Assembly: GCA_003212415.1 (NCBI GenBank)
Contig: QCPT01000002.1
Coordinates: forward strand, 37,055 to 101,054
From: Pelagibacteraceae bacterium AG-439-F23
Lineage (GTDB): Bacteria; Pseudomonadota; Alphaproteobacteria; Pelagibacterales; Pelagibacteraceae
DNA: 64,000 nucleotides
Direction of reading: 5' to 3'
The notes beneath the pieces are model-generated. The model ran no database searches, was not told where the DNA came from, and saw nothing but the letters and a program-made list of their open reading frames with translations. The position numbers and the translations under genes were made by a program. Positions within the stretch are counted from its first letter, which is position 1. Each line of letters opens with the position of its first letter. Below, in pieces: positions 1 to 9,142 of the stretch.

Positions 1-225
1 TATAATGGCAACTAAGTTTCCTTTTGTAGTATAATCGTATGCAAGTTCAGGATTTTTTGATATTGCTTTTACTGGAGCAGCAACCCCTGGAGAATATGCT
101 AGTGCCAAATCTCTCTTTGTGGTCATAGGTTTTGACGAGATAATCTCAATCTTGCCAGATTTATTATTACTATGAAATTCTAAAGCTTCTTTATCTGAAT
201 AATGTTCAATTTTATTTTTCTTCAT
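1..225 (-). CDS. maeB: NADP-type malic enzyme, N-terminal fragment (cut by window edge)
   Basis: The reverse strand reads from an ATG at 225 for 75 codons without a stop and runs off the window, so only the N-terminus is present. It is not in the ORF track. The translation contains KPMTTKRDLALAYSPGVAAP and DYTTKGNLVAII, which match the conserved N-terminus of bacterial malic enzymes (malate to pyruvate plus CO2, with NAD(P)H). Many alphaproteobacterial versions carry a C-terminal phosphotransacetylase-like domain, but that part is not visible. It diverges from murJ with about 50 bp between the two starts. The family call is firm; NADP versus NAD use is not determined. Confidence 0.9.
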   Translation of the reverse strand, partial: MKKNKIEHYSDKEALEFHSNNKSGKIEIISSKPMTTKRDLALAYSPGVAAPVKAISKNPELAYDYTTKGNLVAII

Positions 226-274
226 TTTTGTAAATATTTATACAATTAGAGCAAATTTAAGACTAATATGATTT

Positions 275-1804
275 ATGAACCTAATTAAGTCAACAAGCAC
301 ATTTGGTTTCTTTACTTTAATTAGCAGAATACTTGGATATTTAAGAGACTTATTGATAGCAATTTATCTTGGTTCCGGTCCAATTGCAGATGCTTTTTTC
401 GTAGCGTTTAGAATACCAAATACATTTAGAAGACTATTTTCAGAAGGAACTTTTAATGCTGCTTTTGTTCCAAGTTATTCTTCTGAAATGGTTTTAGGAA
501 AAATTAGATCTCAAAACTTTGCAAATAAAATATTTAATTTACTTTTAATTGGATTGTTTTTGATCATTTTACTAATTGAAATTTTTATGCCTTCATTTGT
601 TTATATTATTGCTCCTGGCTTTTCAGGTGATTCTGATAAACTTGATCTGACTATTTCTCTTACAAGAATTACTTTCCCTTTTCTGCTATTTGTTAGTTTA
701 TCTTCCTTTTTTTCTGCAATATTAAATTCACATAATAAATTTGCTGTTGCTTCAGCAGCTCCTATAATTTTAAATATATTTTTAATTTTAGTTTTACTTT
801 TTCAAAGTTATTTAAATGACCATCTGGTAGTTTATCTTTCTTATGCAGTAACATTTGCAGGTATAGTGCAATTAATTTTTTTGGTATTCTTTATAAGAAA
901 GTTTTATTTTCCCAAAATTACTTTAAAATTTAAAATTGATAATAAAGTTAAATTATTTTTTAATAAGCTTTTACCCAGTATATTTTCTTCAGGTGTTACG
1001 CAAATAAATATTTTAGTAGGAACAATTATTGCTTCCTTTCAAGCAAGTGCTGTTTCTTACCTTTATTATGCAGATAGAATTTATCAGATAAATTTGGCCA
1101 TAGCTGGTATTGCGATTGGAACGGTTCTTTTGCCAAATTTAAGTAAATATATCCAATCAAGAAATAAAAAAAAAATTGATTTTATTCAGAACAAAGCATT
1201 AGAATTAAGTTTGTTTTTAAGTTTACCTGCAACCATAGCTTTACTAATAGCATCTGAAGAAATCACTTCTTCATTATTTGGATATGGGTCTTTTACCGAA
1301 CTGAGCGTAAAAAATTCAGCTAATGCATTATTTTATTTTGCTTTAGGATTGCCGGCTTTTTCTTTCATAAAAATTTTTTCAAGCTTTTTATTTGCTAGAC
1401 ATAATACAAAGATACCATTTTACTTTTCTTTCACTTCAGTGATTATTAATATTATAATTAGTATTTATTATTTTAATAAAATAGGATTTATAATTATACC
1501 TATTGCAACAACTATATCATCGTGGTTTAATGTTATAATACTTTTGGTATATTTAACTAATAAAAAATATTATTTACTAAATTTAAATTTTATAAAATCA
1601 TTATTAAAAATATTGTTATCTACTGTTTTGACTTCATATATTTTTTATAATTTAATAAATTATTTTAGTGATAATTTAACTTATAACAGTGAATATAAAC
1701 TACTATCTATTATTCTATTAGTTATTGTAACGTTTATTATTTATATTTTGATCTCTATACTTACAAAAGCTTTTAAATTTTCGGATATTAAATTAAAGTA
1801 TTAA
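275..1804 (+). CDS. murJ: Lipid II flippase MurJ (MviN)
   Basis: Inner-membrane MATE/MVF-family protein that flips lipid II across the membrane for peptidoglycan synthesis. The 509-residue length matches the family (about 510). The N-terminus has the family pattern ([18 protein letters not shown]), followed by [11 protein letters not shown] and FVPSYSSE, and hydrophobic segments consistent with about 14 membrane helices run to the end. The ATG at 275 is chosen because the conserved sequence starts within a few residues; the ATG at 268 is out of frame. trpS follows after 4 nt, a murJ-trpS pairing common in alphaproteobacteria. Confidence 0.96.
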   Translation: MNLIKSTSTFGFFTLISRILGYLRDLLIAIYLGSGPIADAFFVAFRIPNTFRRLFSEGTFNAAFVPSYSSEMVLGKIRSQNFANKIFNLLLIGLFLIILLIEIFMPSFVYIIAPGFSGDSDKLDLTISLTRITFPFLLFVSLSSFFSAILNSHNKFAVASAAPIILNIFLILVLLFQSYLNDHLVVYLSYAVTFAGIVQLIFLVFFIRKFYFPKITLKFKIDNKVKLFFNKLLPSIFSSGVTQINILVGTIIASFQASAVSYLYYADRIYQINLAIAGIAIGTVLLPNLSKYIQSRNKKKIDFIQNKALELSLFLSLPATIALLIASEEITSSLFGYGSFTELSVKNSANALFYFALGLPAFSFIKIFSSFLFARHNTKIPFYFSFTSVIINIIISIYYFNKIGFIIIPIATTISSWFNVIILLVYLTNKKYYLLNLNFIKSLLKILLSTVLTSYIFYNLINYFSDNLTYNSEYKLLSIILLVIVTFIIYILISILTKAFKFSDIKLKY

Positions 1805-1808
1805 AATA

Positions 1809-2810
1809 ATGGGAAAAAAAATTTTTTCAGGTGTTCAACCAACTGGCAATCTTCATTTAGGAAATTATATTGGCGCTATAAAAAATTTTGTTGATCTGCA
1901 AAATCAAAAAGGAAATGAGTGTGTTTATTGCGTAGTAGATTTGCATGCAATAACAACCAAACAAGATCCAAAAATTCTTAAAAACAACATAAGAGAAACT
2001 ACTGCAGCTTTTTTAGCAAGTGGGATAGATCCTAAAAAAAGTATTATATTTAATCAATCATTGGTAGCTGCTCACTCAGAAGGATCTTGGATTTTGGGAT
2101 GTATAGCTCGTATGGGTTGGTTAAATAGAATGACTCAATTTAAAGAAAAGGCAGGAAAAGATAAAGAAAAAGCAAGTGTAGGTTTATATATATATCCAGT
2201 TTTAATGACTGCCGATATTTTATTATACGATTCAACACATGTTCCAGTAGGAGAAGATCAAAAACAGCATCTAGAACTAGCTCGCGATATTGCGCAAAAA
2301 TTTAATTTAGATTTTGATTCACCAGATTTTCTTAGGGCTCCAGAGCCTTTAATACAAAAAAATTTTTCAAGAATTATGAGTTTAAAAGATGGAACTAATA
2401 AAATGAGCAAATCCGATCCATCAGATTTAAGCAGGATAAATTTAACTGATAATAAGGATCAAATTGTGAATAAGATAAAAAAAGCAAAAACAGATAATGA
2501 TCCTTTGCCAGACGATAATAAAAATTTAAGTAAAAGACCAGAAGTCGAGAATCTATTGGGCATATACTCTAGCTTAAGTGATCAAAGTTTAAAGAATTCA
2601 ATAAATGAATTTAGTGGAAAAAATTTTTCACAATTTAAAGAAAAATTGACAGAAATAGTTGTCGAAAAAATTTCTCCAATATCTATCGAAATAAATAAAT
2701 TACTAAAAGATATTGATTATATTGACACAGTTCTGAAAGAAGGCGGTAAAAGAGCGGACTTAATTGCTTCAAAAAAAGTATTAGAAATGAAGAAATTAAT
2801 TGGATTTTAA
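1809..2810 (+). CDS. trpS: Tryptophan--tRNA ligase
   Basis: Class I aminoacyl-tRNA synthetase charging tRNA-Trp. The HIGH-type signature is [10 protein letters not shown] near residues 11-20, and the KMSKS loop is [10 protein letters not shown] near residue 198. The [15 protein letters not shown] segment that binds tryptophan and dimerises the enzyme is also present. At 333 residues it is the normal bacterial size. It starts 4 nt after the murJ stop, so it is probably cotranscribed. A second ATG-rich start is not needed because the conserved FSGVQPTG follows immediately. Confidence 0.98.
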   Translation: MGKKIFSGVQPTGNLHLGNYIGAIKNFVDLQNQKGNECVYCVVDLHAITTKQDPKILKNNIRETTAAFLASGIDPKKSIIFNQSLVAAHSEGSWILGCIARMGWLNRMTQFKEKAGKDKEKASVGLYIYPVLMTADILLYDSTHVPVGEDQKQHLELARDIAQKFNLDFDSPDFLRAPEPLIQKNFSRIMSLKDGTNKMSKSDPSDLSRINLTDNKDQIVNKIKKAKTDNDPLPDDNKNLSKRPEVENLLGIYSSLSDQSLKNSINEFSGKNFSQFKEKLTEIVVEKISPISIEINKLLKDIDYIDTVLKEGGKRADLIASKKVLEMKKLIGF

Positions 2811-2849
2811 ATTTATTTCAATTTAAAATAAAACAAATATAATTATTTT

Positions 2850-3392
2850 ATGTTTATTCAAACTCAAAAGACACCTAATCCTAATTCCTTAAAATTTTTA
2901 CCAGGAAAAAAAGTTTCAGAAGATGGACCATATGAAATATTAGACAAAAACCAGACAAATAATTTTTTAATTAGAAACATACTTTCTATAAACGGTGTAA
3001 CAGGAATTTTTTTGGGAGAGGACTTTGTATCTGTTAATAAAAAAAATAATATAGATTGGGAAAATATTAAGCATATAGTAATTTCACATATTAATGAATA
3101 TTATGCAGATGGGAATGAATCGATAATTAATAATAAAGCAAATTCTGTTGATCCTAGTGGCTTCAGTGAAATTGAAAAAAAAATTATTAATATATTGGAG
3201 ACAAAAGTAAGACCTGCTGTAGCAAAAGATGGTGGAGATATTAAATTTAAAGAATTCAAAGATGGCAAAGTTAAAGTAGAATTGCAAGGTAGTTGTTCAG
3301 GTTGTCCCTCTTCAACCTTGACGTTAAAGCAGGGCGTGCAAAATTTGCTTTGTCATTATATTCCTGAAGTCAAGGAAGTTTTAGCAGTATAA
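2850..3392 (+). CDS. Nfu-type iron-sulfur cluster scaffold (NifU C-terminal domain protein)
   Basis: 180 residues with two domains. Residues about 1-85 form an Nfu N-terminal domain (MFIQTQKTPNPNSLKFLPG), and residues about 107-178 form the NifU C-terminal domain. The cluster-ligating pair is C149-x2-C152 in GSCSGCPSS. Proteins of this architecture, as in mitochondria and other alphaproteobacteria, carry Fe-S clusters to apo-targets. MiaB, encoded 3 kb downstream, is one plausible recipient, but that is inference. It lies about 40 bp after trpS. The family is well supported; the specific client is unknown. Confidence 0.94.
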   Translation: MFIQTQKTPNPNSLKFLPGKKVSEDGPYEILDKNQTNNFLIRNILSINGVTGIFLGEDFVSVNKKNNIDWENIKHIVISHINEYYADGNESIINNKANSVDPSGFSEIEKKIINILETKVRPAVAKDGGDIKFKEFKDGKVKVELQGSCSGCPSSTLTLKQGVQNLLCHYIPEVKEVLAV

Positions 3393-3433
3393 AAATACAA
3401 AAAAATAATTATAATAAAATCCACTTAATTATT

Positions 3434-4561
3434 ATGGTAAAAAAAATTAGAAATGATGGAATTTTTGTAAAACCTGCAACCGAAAAGACTAAAAAATTAA
3501 AAAAAAATTTAAAAAAATTTAATGAGTATAAAAATTTTTATAAATTCTCAATAGTAAGTTTTTTTTTAATTTTTTCTTTTTTTTATTTACCAAACATAGT
3601 CAATTACTTTGATAATAATTTTTTTAAAAATAAAACAACAATTAATATTTCCAAAAAGAATTTTGAATTAACTCTTAATAATAAAAAATCTAAAATTAAA
3701 AAAATCGATGAAAGTAGTAACTTAGAAAATGTTTATGATGATATTGATGTATTTTCATCAAATGAGAAAAATATTAACACTACAAGACTGAGTGCTTCAA
3801 CAATTGAACAATTATTTCAAGATACAAAATATAATTTAAAAAAAGTTAAAAAAACAAAATTAGTCAACATTGGTAATTCATTGGATCATCTTCCCAAGGA
3901 AATGAAAAATATTGAAAGCACAAAAAAAAGGAAAAATTTGTTTATTCAGATTGTTTTACCTTTAATAATTGAAGAAAATACAAAAATAAAATTAGATAGA
4001 AAAAAGCTTTTTGTAATATTGAACAAAAACAATAATTCCAAATCTGATGTTGAATGGCTAAGAAATAAATTTAAACAGTATGGCGTTGTAAAAAATGATT
4101 TATCAACACTAAAAGTAAGAATGGATGAAATTCCAGTTTCTTTAGCTATTGCTCAGGCAGCCAAAGAAACTGGATGGGGAACTTCAAGATTTGCACAAAA
4201 AGGAAATGCGCTATTTGGTCAGTGGACTTGGTCGGGAGAAGGAATTAAACCAGCTGCAGCAGACAATAATTCAAAACATAAAGTTGCAAGCTTTAAAGTT
4301 TTAAAAGCATCAGTAAAAGCTTATCTAAGAAATTTAAATACTCATTCCAGCTATAAAAAATTTAGAAAAGAAAGAGCAATTCAAAGAGATAATAGTGGAA
4401 AATTAAATAGTTTAGAGTTAGTAAAATATCTAGACAAATATGCCGAAACAGGAATTGAATATACTAAAATTTTATCGAAAATTATTGAACAAAATTCTTT
4501 AACAGAATTTGATGATGTTAAGATTCTTCCTACAAGTGAAAAACTTAAAAGTTTAATTTAA
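3434..4561 (+). CDS. Bax-like glucosaminidase-domain protein, membrane anchored
   Basis: 375 residues. A single membrane helix lies near residues 37-56 (FSIVSFFLIFSFFYLP) after a very lysine-rich cytoplasmic N-terminus. A low-complexity stretch comes next, then a Bax/glucosaminidase-type domain at about residues 225-350. The domain has the motif SLAIAQAAKETGWGTSRFAQ followed by GNALFGQWTW, with Glu in AAKETGWG as the likely catalytic acid. The family cleaves N-acetylglucosaminyl bonds in peptidoglycan, here presumably in the periplasm. The extended spacer is longer than in E. coli Bax. The stop overlaps the stop of the opposed deacetylase gene by 3-4 nt. Confidence 0.85.
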   Translation: MVKKIRNDGIFVKPATEKTKKLKKNLKKFNEYKNFYKFSIVSFFLIFSFFYLPNIVNYFDNNFFKNKTTINISKKNFELTLNNKKSKIKKIDESSNLENVYDDIDVFSSNEKNINTTRLSASTIEQLFQDTKYNLKKVKKTKLVNIGNSLDHLPKEMKNIESTKKRKNLFIQIVLPLIIEENTKIKLDRKKLFVILNKNNNSKSDVEWLRNKFKQYGVVKNDLSTLKVRMDEIPVSLAIAQAAKETGWGTSRFAQKGNALFGQWTWSGEGIKPAAADNNSKHKVASFKVLKASVKAYLRNLNTHSSYKKFRKERAIQRDNSGKLNSLELVKYLDKYAETGIEYTKILSKIIEQNSLTEFDDVKILPTSEKLKSLI

Positions 4562-5613
4562 TTTTTTATAGAAAATTGAATACCAAGCCATCTCCAACCT
4601 TCTATATCTTTCATAGAACAATTAATTCTACCTCTTCTTTCTTTAAATTTTTCCTCGAAAAAAATATTTAATCTATTATTTTCTAGTTTTATATTTGTTT
4701 TATGCCAACTATCACCCTCGTTAGAGTAACAAGATATTTTATCTAAATTCTTTTGTTCATTAAAAAAATCAATAAACATTTTTGGTGGGTTATTTAAAGA
4801 GTTTAATAATTTATCCTTAGGATTAATACTTTTGTATTGTAAAGGTAAAAATTTTACTAAATTTTCAAATCTTCTTAGATCTCCATATTTTTCATTTATT
4901 GGAAATCTTGGTAATTCATATTTATCTTTATTTAAGTCAATTACACCTGAATGTTGTCCAAAAGCAAATTTAAAATTTTTAGAAATATAATTTTTTTGTT
5001 CAAGAGAATATTCACCAAAAGGGTAAGAAAAAAATTTTGGATTATATCCAATTTCTTTTTTAAAAATATTTATTGATTTGTCGATATCATTTTTAAAATC
5101 ATTAAAATTATAATCAATTAGATATTCGTGGGAATGTGAATGATTTCCCAAAAATGCAAAATCTTCCTTTTCAATTTCTTTTATTTGACCCCAAGTCATA
5201 TATCCAAATTTTCCAACAGCCTCCGAAGAAACGAACAATATAAAAGGAATTTTATTTTTTTTTAAGTATGGCCAAGCACTTTCATAAAAAGATGAAAATG
5301 CGTCATCAATTGTAATTAAAAATCTTTTTTTAGTTTTAGGTTTATTAAATTCTTCGTCAAATTTATCTGGATTATAGAATTTAAAATTATTATTATTAAT
5401 TATCTCAATTTGGCTTTTAAAAATATCCATTTGAATATTTGTTGATGGGTATTTATTTTCATCGAATCTATGATACATTAAAGAGAGTATTCCATTATCA
5501 TTATGATAGTATTTTTTATTTACAATTTCACCATAAGCATTAAATAAAATAAAATAAAATATGAAAAATTTAATAATTGATGCAACAAAAGAAGAAGTTT
5601 TTTTTTCGGTCAT
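4558..5613 (-). CDS. Polysaccharide deacetylase (NodB/CE4 family), secreted
   Basis: The CE4 fold shows the first metal/catalytic Asp motif as TIDDAFSSF and the metal-binding histidines as NHSHSHEYL, followed by SYPFGEYS. The family removes N- or O-acetyl groups from polysaccharides; the substrate here is unknown. The ORF track starts it at a GTG at 5640. I prefer the ATG at 5613, which leaves a hydrophobic signal peptide (IIKFFIFYFILF) ending near NAYG. Even so, the first about 53 nt overlap the 5' end of tsaB head to head, which is unusual. A non-ATG start inside the signal peptide is possible. The C-terminal 100 residues are of unrecognised type. Confidence 0.85.
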   Translation of the reverse strand: MTEKKTSSFVASIIKFFIFYFILFNAYGEIVNKKYYHNDNGILSLMYHRFDENKYPSTNIQMDIFKSQIEIINNNNFKFYNPDKFDEEFNKPKTKKRFLITIDDAFSSFYESAWPYLKKNKIPFILFVSSEAVGKFGYMTWGQIKEIEKEDFAFLGNHSHSHEYLIDYNFNDFKNDIDKSINIFKKEIGYNPKFFSYPFGEYSLEQKNYISKNFKFAFGQHSGVIDLNKDKYELPRFPINEKYGDLRRFENLVKFLPLQYKSINPKDKLLNSLNNPPKMFIDFFNEQKNLDKISCYSNEGDSWHKTNIKLENNRLNIFFEEKFKERRGRINCSMKDIEGWRWLGIQFSIKN

Positions 5614-5938
5614 TACTGATTCACAATCATATACCACCACTTATATAAACAGTAGAGAAAATTTTGATAAATGTACTGAACTTCTATTAATTTTTTTAAA
5701 AAAATATAAAATTCAAATAAAAGATATTGAAAAAATATTTGTTAATCAAGGCCCAGGAAAATTATCAAGTATAAGAATATCTATATCAATTGCAAAAGCC
5801 ATAGCTCTGTCAAATAATATTAGTTTATTTGGTTTTGATTCAATTGATTTTGATGGAAAAGATTATAAAAAAATACTGAAATTAGAGAAAAAAAATCGAT
5901 TAAATAAAGATTTGATTAAGCCTCATTATTCGAGTTAA
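5561..5938 (+). CDS. tsaB: TsaB-like t6A biosynthesis protein, half-size
   Basis: The N-terminus MKNLIIDATKEEVFFSVI and the segment GPGKLSSIRISISIAKAIA are typical of TsaB (YeaZ). TsaB is an ASKHA-fold partner of TsaD in making N6-threonylcarbamoyladenosine at tRNA position 37. At 125 residues it is a little over half the usual length of about 210-230, so it keeps the N-terminal lobe and lacks most of the C-terminal one. The position before a fur-family gene and miaB matches the alphaproteobacterial tsaB-rimI-fur-miaB order, which supports the name. rimI is missing. Truncation versus a functional minimal form cannot be decided here. Confidence 0.8.
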   Translation: MKNLIIDATKEEVFFSVITDSQSYTTTYINSRENFDKCTELLLIFLKKYKIQIKDIEKIFVNQGPGKLSSIRISISIAKAIALSNNISLFGFDSIDFDGKDYKKILKLEKKNRLNKDLIKPHYSS

Positions 5939-5945
5939 ATATAAT

Positions 5946-6359
5946 ATGTCTGAAAGTATAGAACAAAAGTGTATAGCAAAAGGAGTTAAGCTAACCGATC
6001 AAAGAAAAATTATTGCAAAAATTATGAGCGATTCCCATGATCATCCAGATGTAGATGAATTGTACAAAAGGGCATCAAAAATAGATTCAAAAATTAGTAT
6101 TGCAACTGTCTATAGAACTGTAAAACTTTTTGAAGAATCCGGAATAGTTGCTAAGCATGATTTTAAAGGCGGTAAAGCAAGATATGAAGAACTAAATGAA
6201 GGTCATCATGATCATTTAATTGATATAAAAACTGGAGAAATAATAGAATTTGTTGATGAGGAAATTGAAAAATTACAAAAAAAAGTAGCAGATAAATATG
6301 GATACAAATTGGTTGATCATAAACTTGAATTGTATGGCATAAAAAAAAATAACCAATGA
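5946..6359 (+). CDS. fur: Fur-family metalloregulator (Fur/Mur type)
   Basis: 137-residue Fur-family DNA-binding repressor. The winged helix includes GVKLTDQRKIIAKIM and the recognition helix ISIATVYRTVKLFEESG. The regulatory metal site is in EGHHDHLIDIKTGEIIEF. The CxxC pairs that bind structural zinc in many Fur proteins are absent. In alphaproteobacteria, this gene position (upstream of miaB) usually encodes Fur/Mur, which often responds to manganese. It overlaps miaB by 4 nt (ATGA), so the two are translationally coupled. Iron versus manganese specificity cannot be read from the sequence. Confidence 0.92.
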   Translation: MSESIEQKCIAKGVKLTDQRKIIAKIMSDSHDHPDVDELYKRASKIDSKISIATVYRTVKLFEESGIVAKHDFKGGKARYEELNEGHHDHLIDIKTGEIIEFVDEEIEKLQKKVADKYGYKLVDHKLELYGIKKNNQ

Positions 6360-7687
6360 AAAAAAAAGTTTTCATTAAAACATTTGGATGTCAAATGAAT
6401 GAGTATGATTCAAATCGTATTTATGATTCAATTAGTAAAATAGGTTATCATAAAAGCGACGATCAAAATAATGTTGACTGTTATATTTTGAATACATGTC
6501 ATATTAGAGACAAGGCAAAAGAAAAAGTATTCCACGAAATTGGCAGGGTAAAAAAAATTTATAGAGGAAAAAATAAGCCAATAATGGTAGTGGCTGGCTG
6601 TGTTGCGCAAGCTGAAAATCAAGAAGTATTAAATAGGGATCCTTATATTGATATTGTTATTGGTCCACAATCATATCATAAAATGAATGATATCTTGGAA
6701 AATCACATTTTTAAAAAAAAAATTGAAGAAACAGAATTCGATTCTGTTTCTAAATTTAGATATTATGATGAAATAGAAAATAAAAATGACAATGTATCGG
6801 CATATCTAACTATACAAGAAGGTTGTGATAAGTTCTGTCATTTTTGTGTTGTTCCTTATACAAGAGGACCAGAATATTCTAGGCCATTTAATCAAATCAT
6901 AAATGAAGCAGAACAATTAGTCAAAAATGGGGTAAAAGAAATTACTTTGTTAGGACAAAATGTTAACGCGTACTATTTCAAAGCAAATAATAAAGAATAT
7001 AGAATTTCAGATTTAATCAATCATATTGATAAGTTTAATGAGATTAAAAGAATAAGATATACCACTTCTCACCCTAAAGATATGACTGATGATTTGATTG
7101 AATGTTATAAAAAAAATAAAAAACTTATGCCTTTTGTTCATTTACCAATACAAAGTGGTTCAGACAGAATATTAAAATTGATGAACCGTAAACACAAAGT
7201 TGAGGATTATTTAGAAGTTTATTTTAAAATAAAAAAATTAAATCCAGACGTAGAGTTTTCAAGTGATTTTATAATAGGTTATCCTGGAGAATCTGAAAAA
7301 GATTTTTCAGAAACAATGAAATTGTTAGAAAAGATAAGATTTGTAAATTCTTTTTCATTTATATTTAGTCCTAGACCAGGAACAACAGCATCTAATTTAG
7401 AAATGGTTGATAGCGAAATATCAAAAAAAAGACTAATTATAATCCAAGAAAAACTATTTAATAATCAAATAGAATTAAACAAATCTATGGAAGGTAAAAA
7501 AATTGAAGTGTTAGTAGAAAATAAAATGTCCGACCAAAATAAATTATTTGGCAGAAATAAATATTTATCTTCTGTAATATTTAAAGGAAGTGAAAATCAT
7601 ATTGGTAGTTTGGTAAATGTCAGAATTAATAATAGTAATCAAAATACTTTATTTGGTGAAATAGAAAAAAATATGAAGGCAGCTTAA
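6356..7687 (+). CDS. miaB: tRNA-2-methylthio-N6-dimethylallyladenosine synthase
   Basis: Radical-SAM methylthiotransferase that converts i6A37 to ms2i6A37 in tRNA. The N-terminal cluster domain has cysteines in FGCQMN (C12), NTCHIRD and GCVAQ. The radical-SAM triad is C157-x3-C161-x2-C164 (CDKFCHFC), followed by VVPYTRGPE typical of MiaB rather than RimO. A TRAM domain fills the last 65 residues. The 443-residue length is normal. It begins inside the fur-family gene's last codons and is followed after 1 nt by phoH. Confidence 0.97.
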   Translation: MKKKVFIKTFGCQMNEYDSNRIYDSISKIGYHKSDDQNNVDCYILNTCHIRDKAKEKVFHEIGRVKKIYRGKNKPIMVVAGCVAQAENQEVLNRDPYIDIVIGPQSYHKMNDILENHIFKKKIEETEFDSVSKFRYYDEIENKNDNVSAYLTIQEGCDKFCHFCVVPYTRGPEYSRPFNQIINEAEQLVKNGVKEITLLGQNVNAYYFKANNKEYRISDLINHIDKFNEIKRIRYTTSHPKDMTDDLIECYKKNKKLMPFVHLPIQSGSDRILKLMNRKHKVEDYLEVYFKIKKLNPDVEFSSDFIIGYPGESEKDFSETMKLLEKIRFVNSFSFIFSPRPGTTASNLEMVDSEISKKRLIIIQEKLFNNQIELNKSMEGKKIEVLVENKMSDQNKLFGRNKYLSSVIFKGSENHIGSLVNVRINNSNQNTLFGEIEKNMKAA

Positions 7688-7688
7688 T

Positions 7689-8696
7689 TTGAGCAATATA
7701 GCTTATAAAAACTCAAAATCAGAGCTAAAATTTGTATATTCCAAAAATAATGCGCTTAGTATTATTTTTCAAAGTAACGATATTTTAATTGGAATAGTTG
7801 GAGAATTTAATAATAATCTAAAGGAATTAGAGAAAATTACTAAAACAAAAATATACTCAAGAGGAAATTCTATTCTTGTAAAAAGTGATCCTGAAAAAAA
7901 TAATTTAGTAAAGAATGCGATTGAATTTCTAACTAATCAATTTTTAAATAATGGAACTATTGAAAAAAAAGATATAATTTCTTCTGTAAATAAATTTATG
8001 ATAGATGAAAAATTAAAAAAAACAGAAAAAAATATAGAATATATTATTAAAACGCCTAAAACGTCAGTAATACCCAGGTCTGAAAAACAAAAAAATTATG
8101 TTAGAGCACTTAAAGAAAGTGAAATAATAATCTCAACTGGACCCGCTGGTACAGGAAAAACATTTTTAGCTGTTGCTGTAGCTCTTACAATGCTTTTAGA
8201 AAAAAAAATAGAAAGAATTATTTTATCTAGACCAGCAGTTGAAGCAGGTGAAAGGTTGGGTTTTTTGCCAGGAGACATGAAGGAAAAAGTAGATCCTTAT
8301 CTTAGACCTTTATATGATTCACTTTATGACTTACTTGATTTTGAAAAAATTCAAAAAAAAATCGAAGTAGGCGATATAGAAATAGCACCATTAGCTTTTA
8401 TGAGAGGAAGAACACTGAAAAATTCTTTTGCAATTCTTGATGAGGCTCAAAATGCAACGGATACCCAAATAAAAATGTTTTTGACAAGAATTGGTGAAAA
8501 CTCAAAGATTGTGATAAATGGAGATCCCTCACAGATTGATTTACCAAATAAATCTTTATCAGGTCTTAATCGTTCAAAAAATTTGCTTGGACACTTAAAA
8601 GAAATTTCAGTTGTTGATTTTGATCATAATGATGTTGTTAGACATCCTTTGGTTTCAAAAATTGTTAAAGCATATTCAGATCAAAAAACTGACTAA
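7689..8696 (+). CDS. PhoH-like ATPase (YbeZ)
   Basis: 335-residue PhoH/YbeZ-family P-loop ATPase. It has Walker A GPAGTGKT near residues 151-158, Walker B FAILDEAQNA, and the conserved VEAGERLGFLPGD segment. An RNA-binding-like N-terminal region of about 130 residues precedes the ATPase. The family works with YbeY in rRNA and ribosome maintenance, and ybeY follows directly with a 1-nt overlap (TAATG). The start is TTG at 7689, right after the miaB stop; no ATG lies in the conserved N-terminus. Confidence 0.94.
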   Translation: MSNIAYKNSKSELKFVYSKNNALSIIFQSNDILIGIVGEFNNNLKELEKITKTKIYSRGNSILVKSDPEKNNLVKNAIEFLTNQFLNNGTIEKKDIISSVNKFMIDEKLKKTEKNIEYIIKTPKTSVIPRSEKQKNYVRALKESEIIISTGPAGTGKTFLAVAVALTMLLEKKIERIILSRPAVEAGERLGFLPGDMKEKVDPYLRPLYDSLYDLLDFEKIQKKIEVGDIEIAPLAFMRGRTLKNSFAILDEAQNATDTQIKMFLTRIGENSKIVINGDPSQIDLPNKSLSGLNRSKNLLGHLKEISVVDFDHNDVVRHPLVSKIVKAYSDQKTD

Positions 8697-9142
8697 TGAT
8701 TAAAGCAAATGTAGTTTTGGATCATTATAAGTGGAAAAATAAGATTAAAAATCCAAGCAATTATTTTAAAAAAAAACTTAATAAATTAAATAAAATTAGC
8801 TCTTTTAAAAGAAAAAAACATGAATTTTCAGTATTTTTAACGAACAATAAAAAAATGAAAATTTTAAATTTTAAATTTAGAAAAAAAAATAAACCTACAG
8901 ATGTATTATCATTTCCATCTCAATATCTAGAAAAAAAAAGTATATATATTGGCGATATAGCCATCTCATTTGAAATTGTTAATCAAAGATCAAAAAATTC
9001 AAATTTTTTTATAGAATTAGATAAAATGTGGATACATGGATATTTTCATTTAATTGGATATGATCATAAAAAAATGACAGATTTTAAAAAGATGAATAAA
9101 AAAGAAAATTTAGTATTAAATTATTTTCACAAAGCAATTTGA
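8696..9142 (+). CDS. ybeY: Endoribonuclease YbeY (rRNA maturation factor)
   Basis: 148 residues. The zinc-binding signature is HGYFHLIGYDHKK near residues 115-127, matching the family H-x3-H-x5-H pattern. RKKNKPTDVLSFP upstream is the other conserved block. YbeY acts in 16S rRNA 3'-end maturation and ribosome quality control. It overlaps phoH by 1 nt and lnt by 4 nt. In most alphaproteobacteria a corC-type CBS-domain gene sits between ybeY and lnt; there is none here. Confidence 0.95.
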   Translation: MIKANVVLDHYKWKNKIKNPSNYFKKKLNKLNKISSFKRKKHEFSVFLTNNKKMKILNFKFRKKNKPTDVLSFPSQYLEKKSIYIGDIAISFEIVNQRSKNSNFFIELDKMWIHGYFHLIGYDHKKMTDFKKMNKKENLVLNYFHKAI

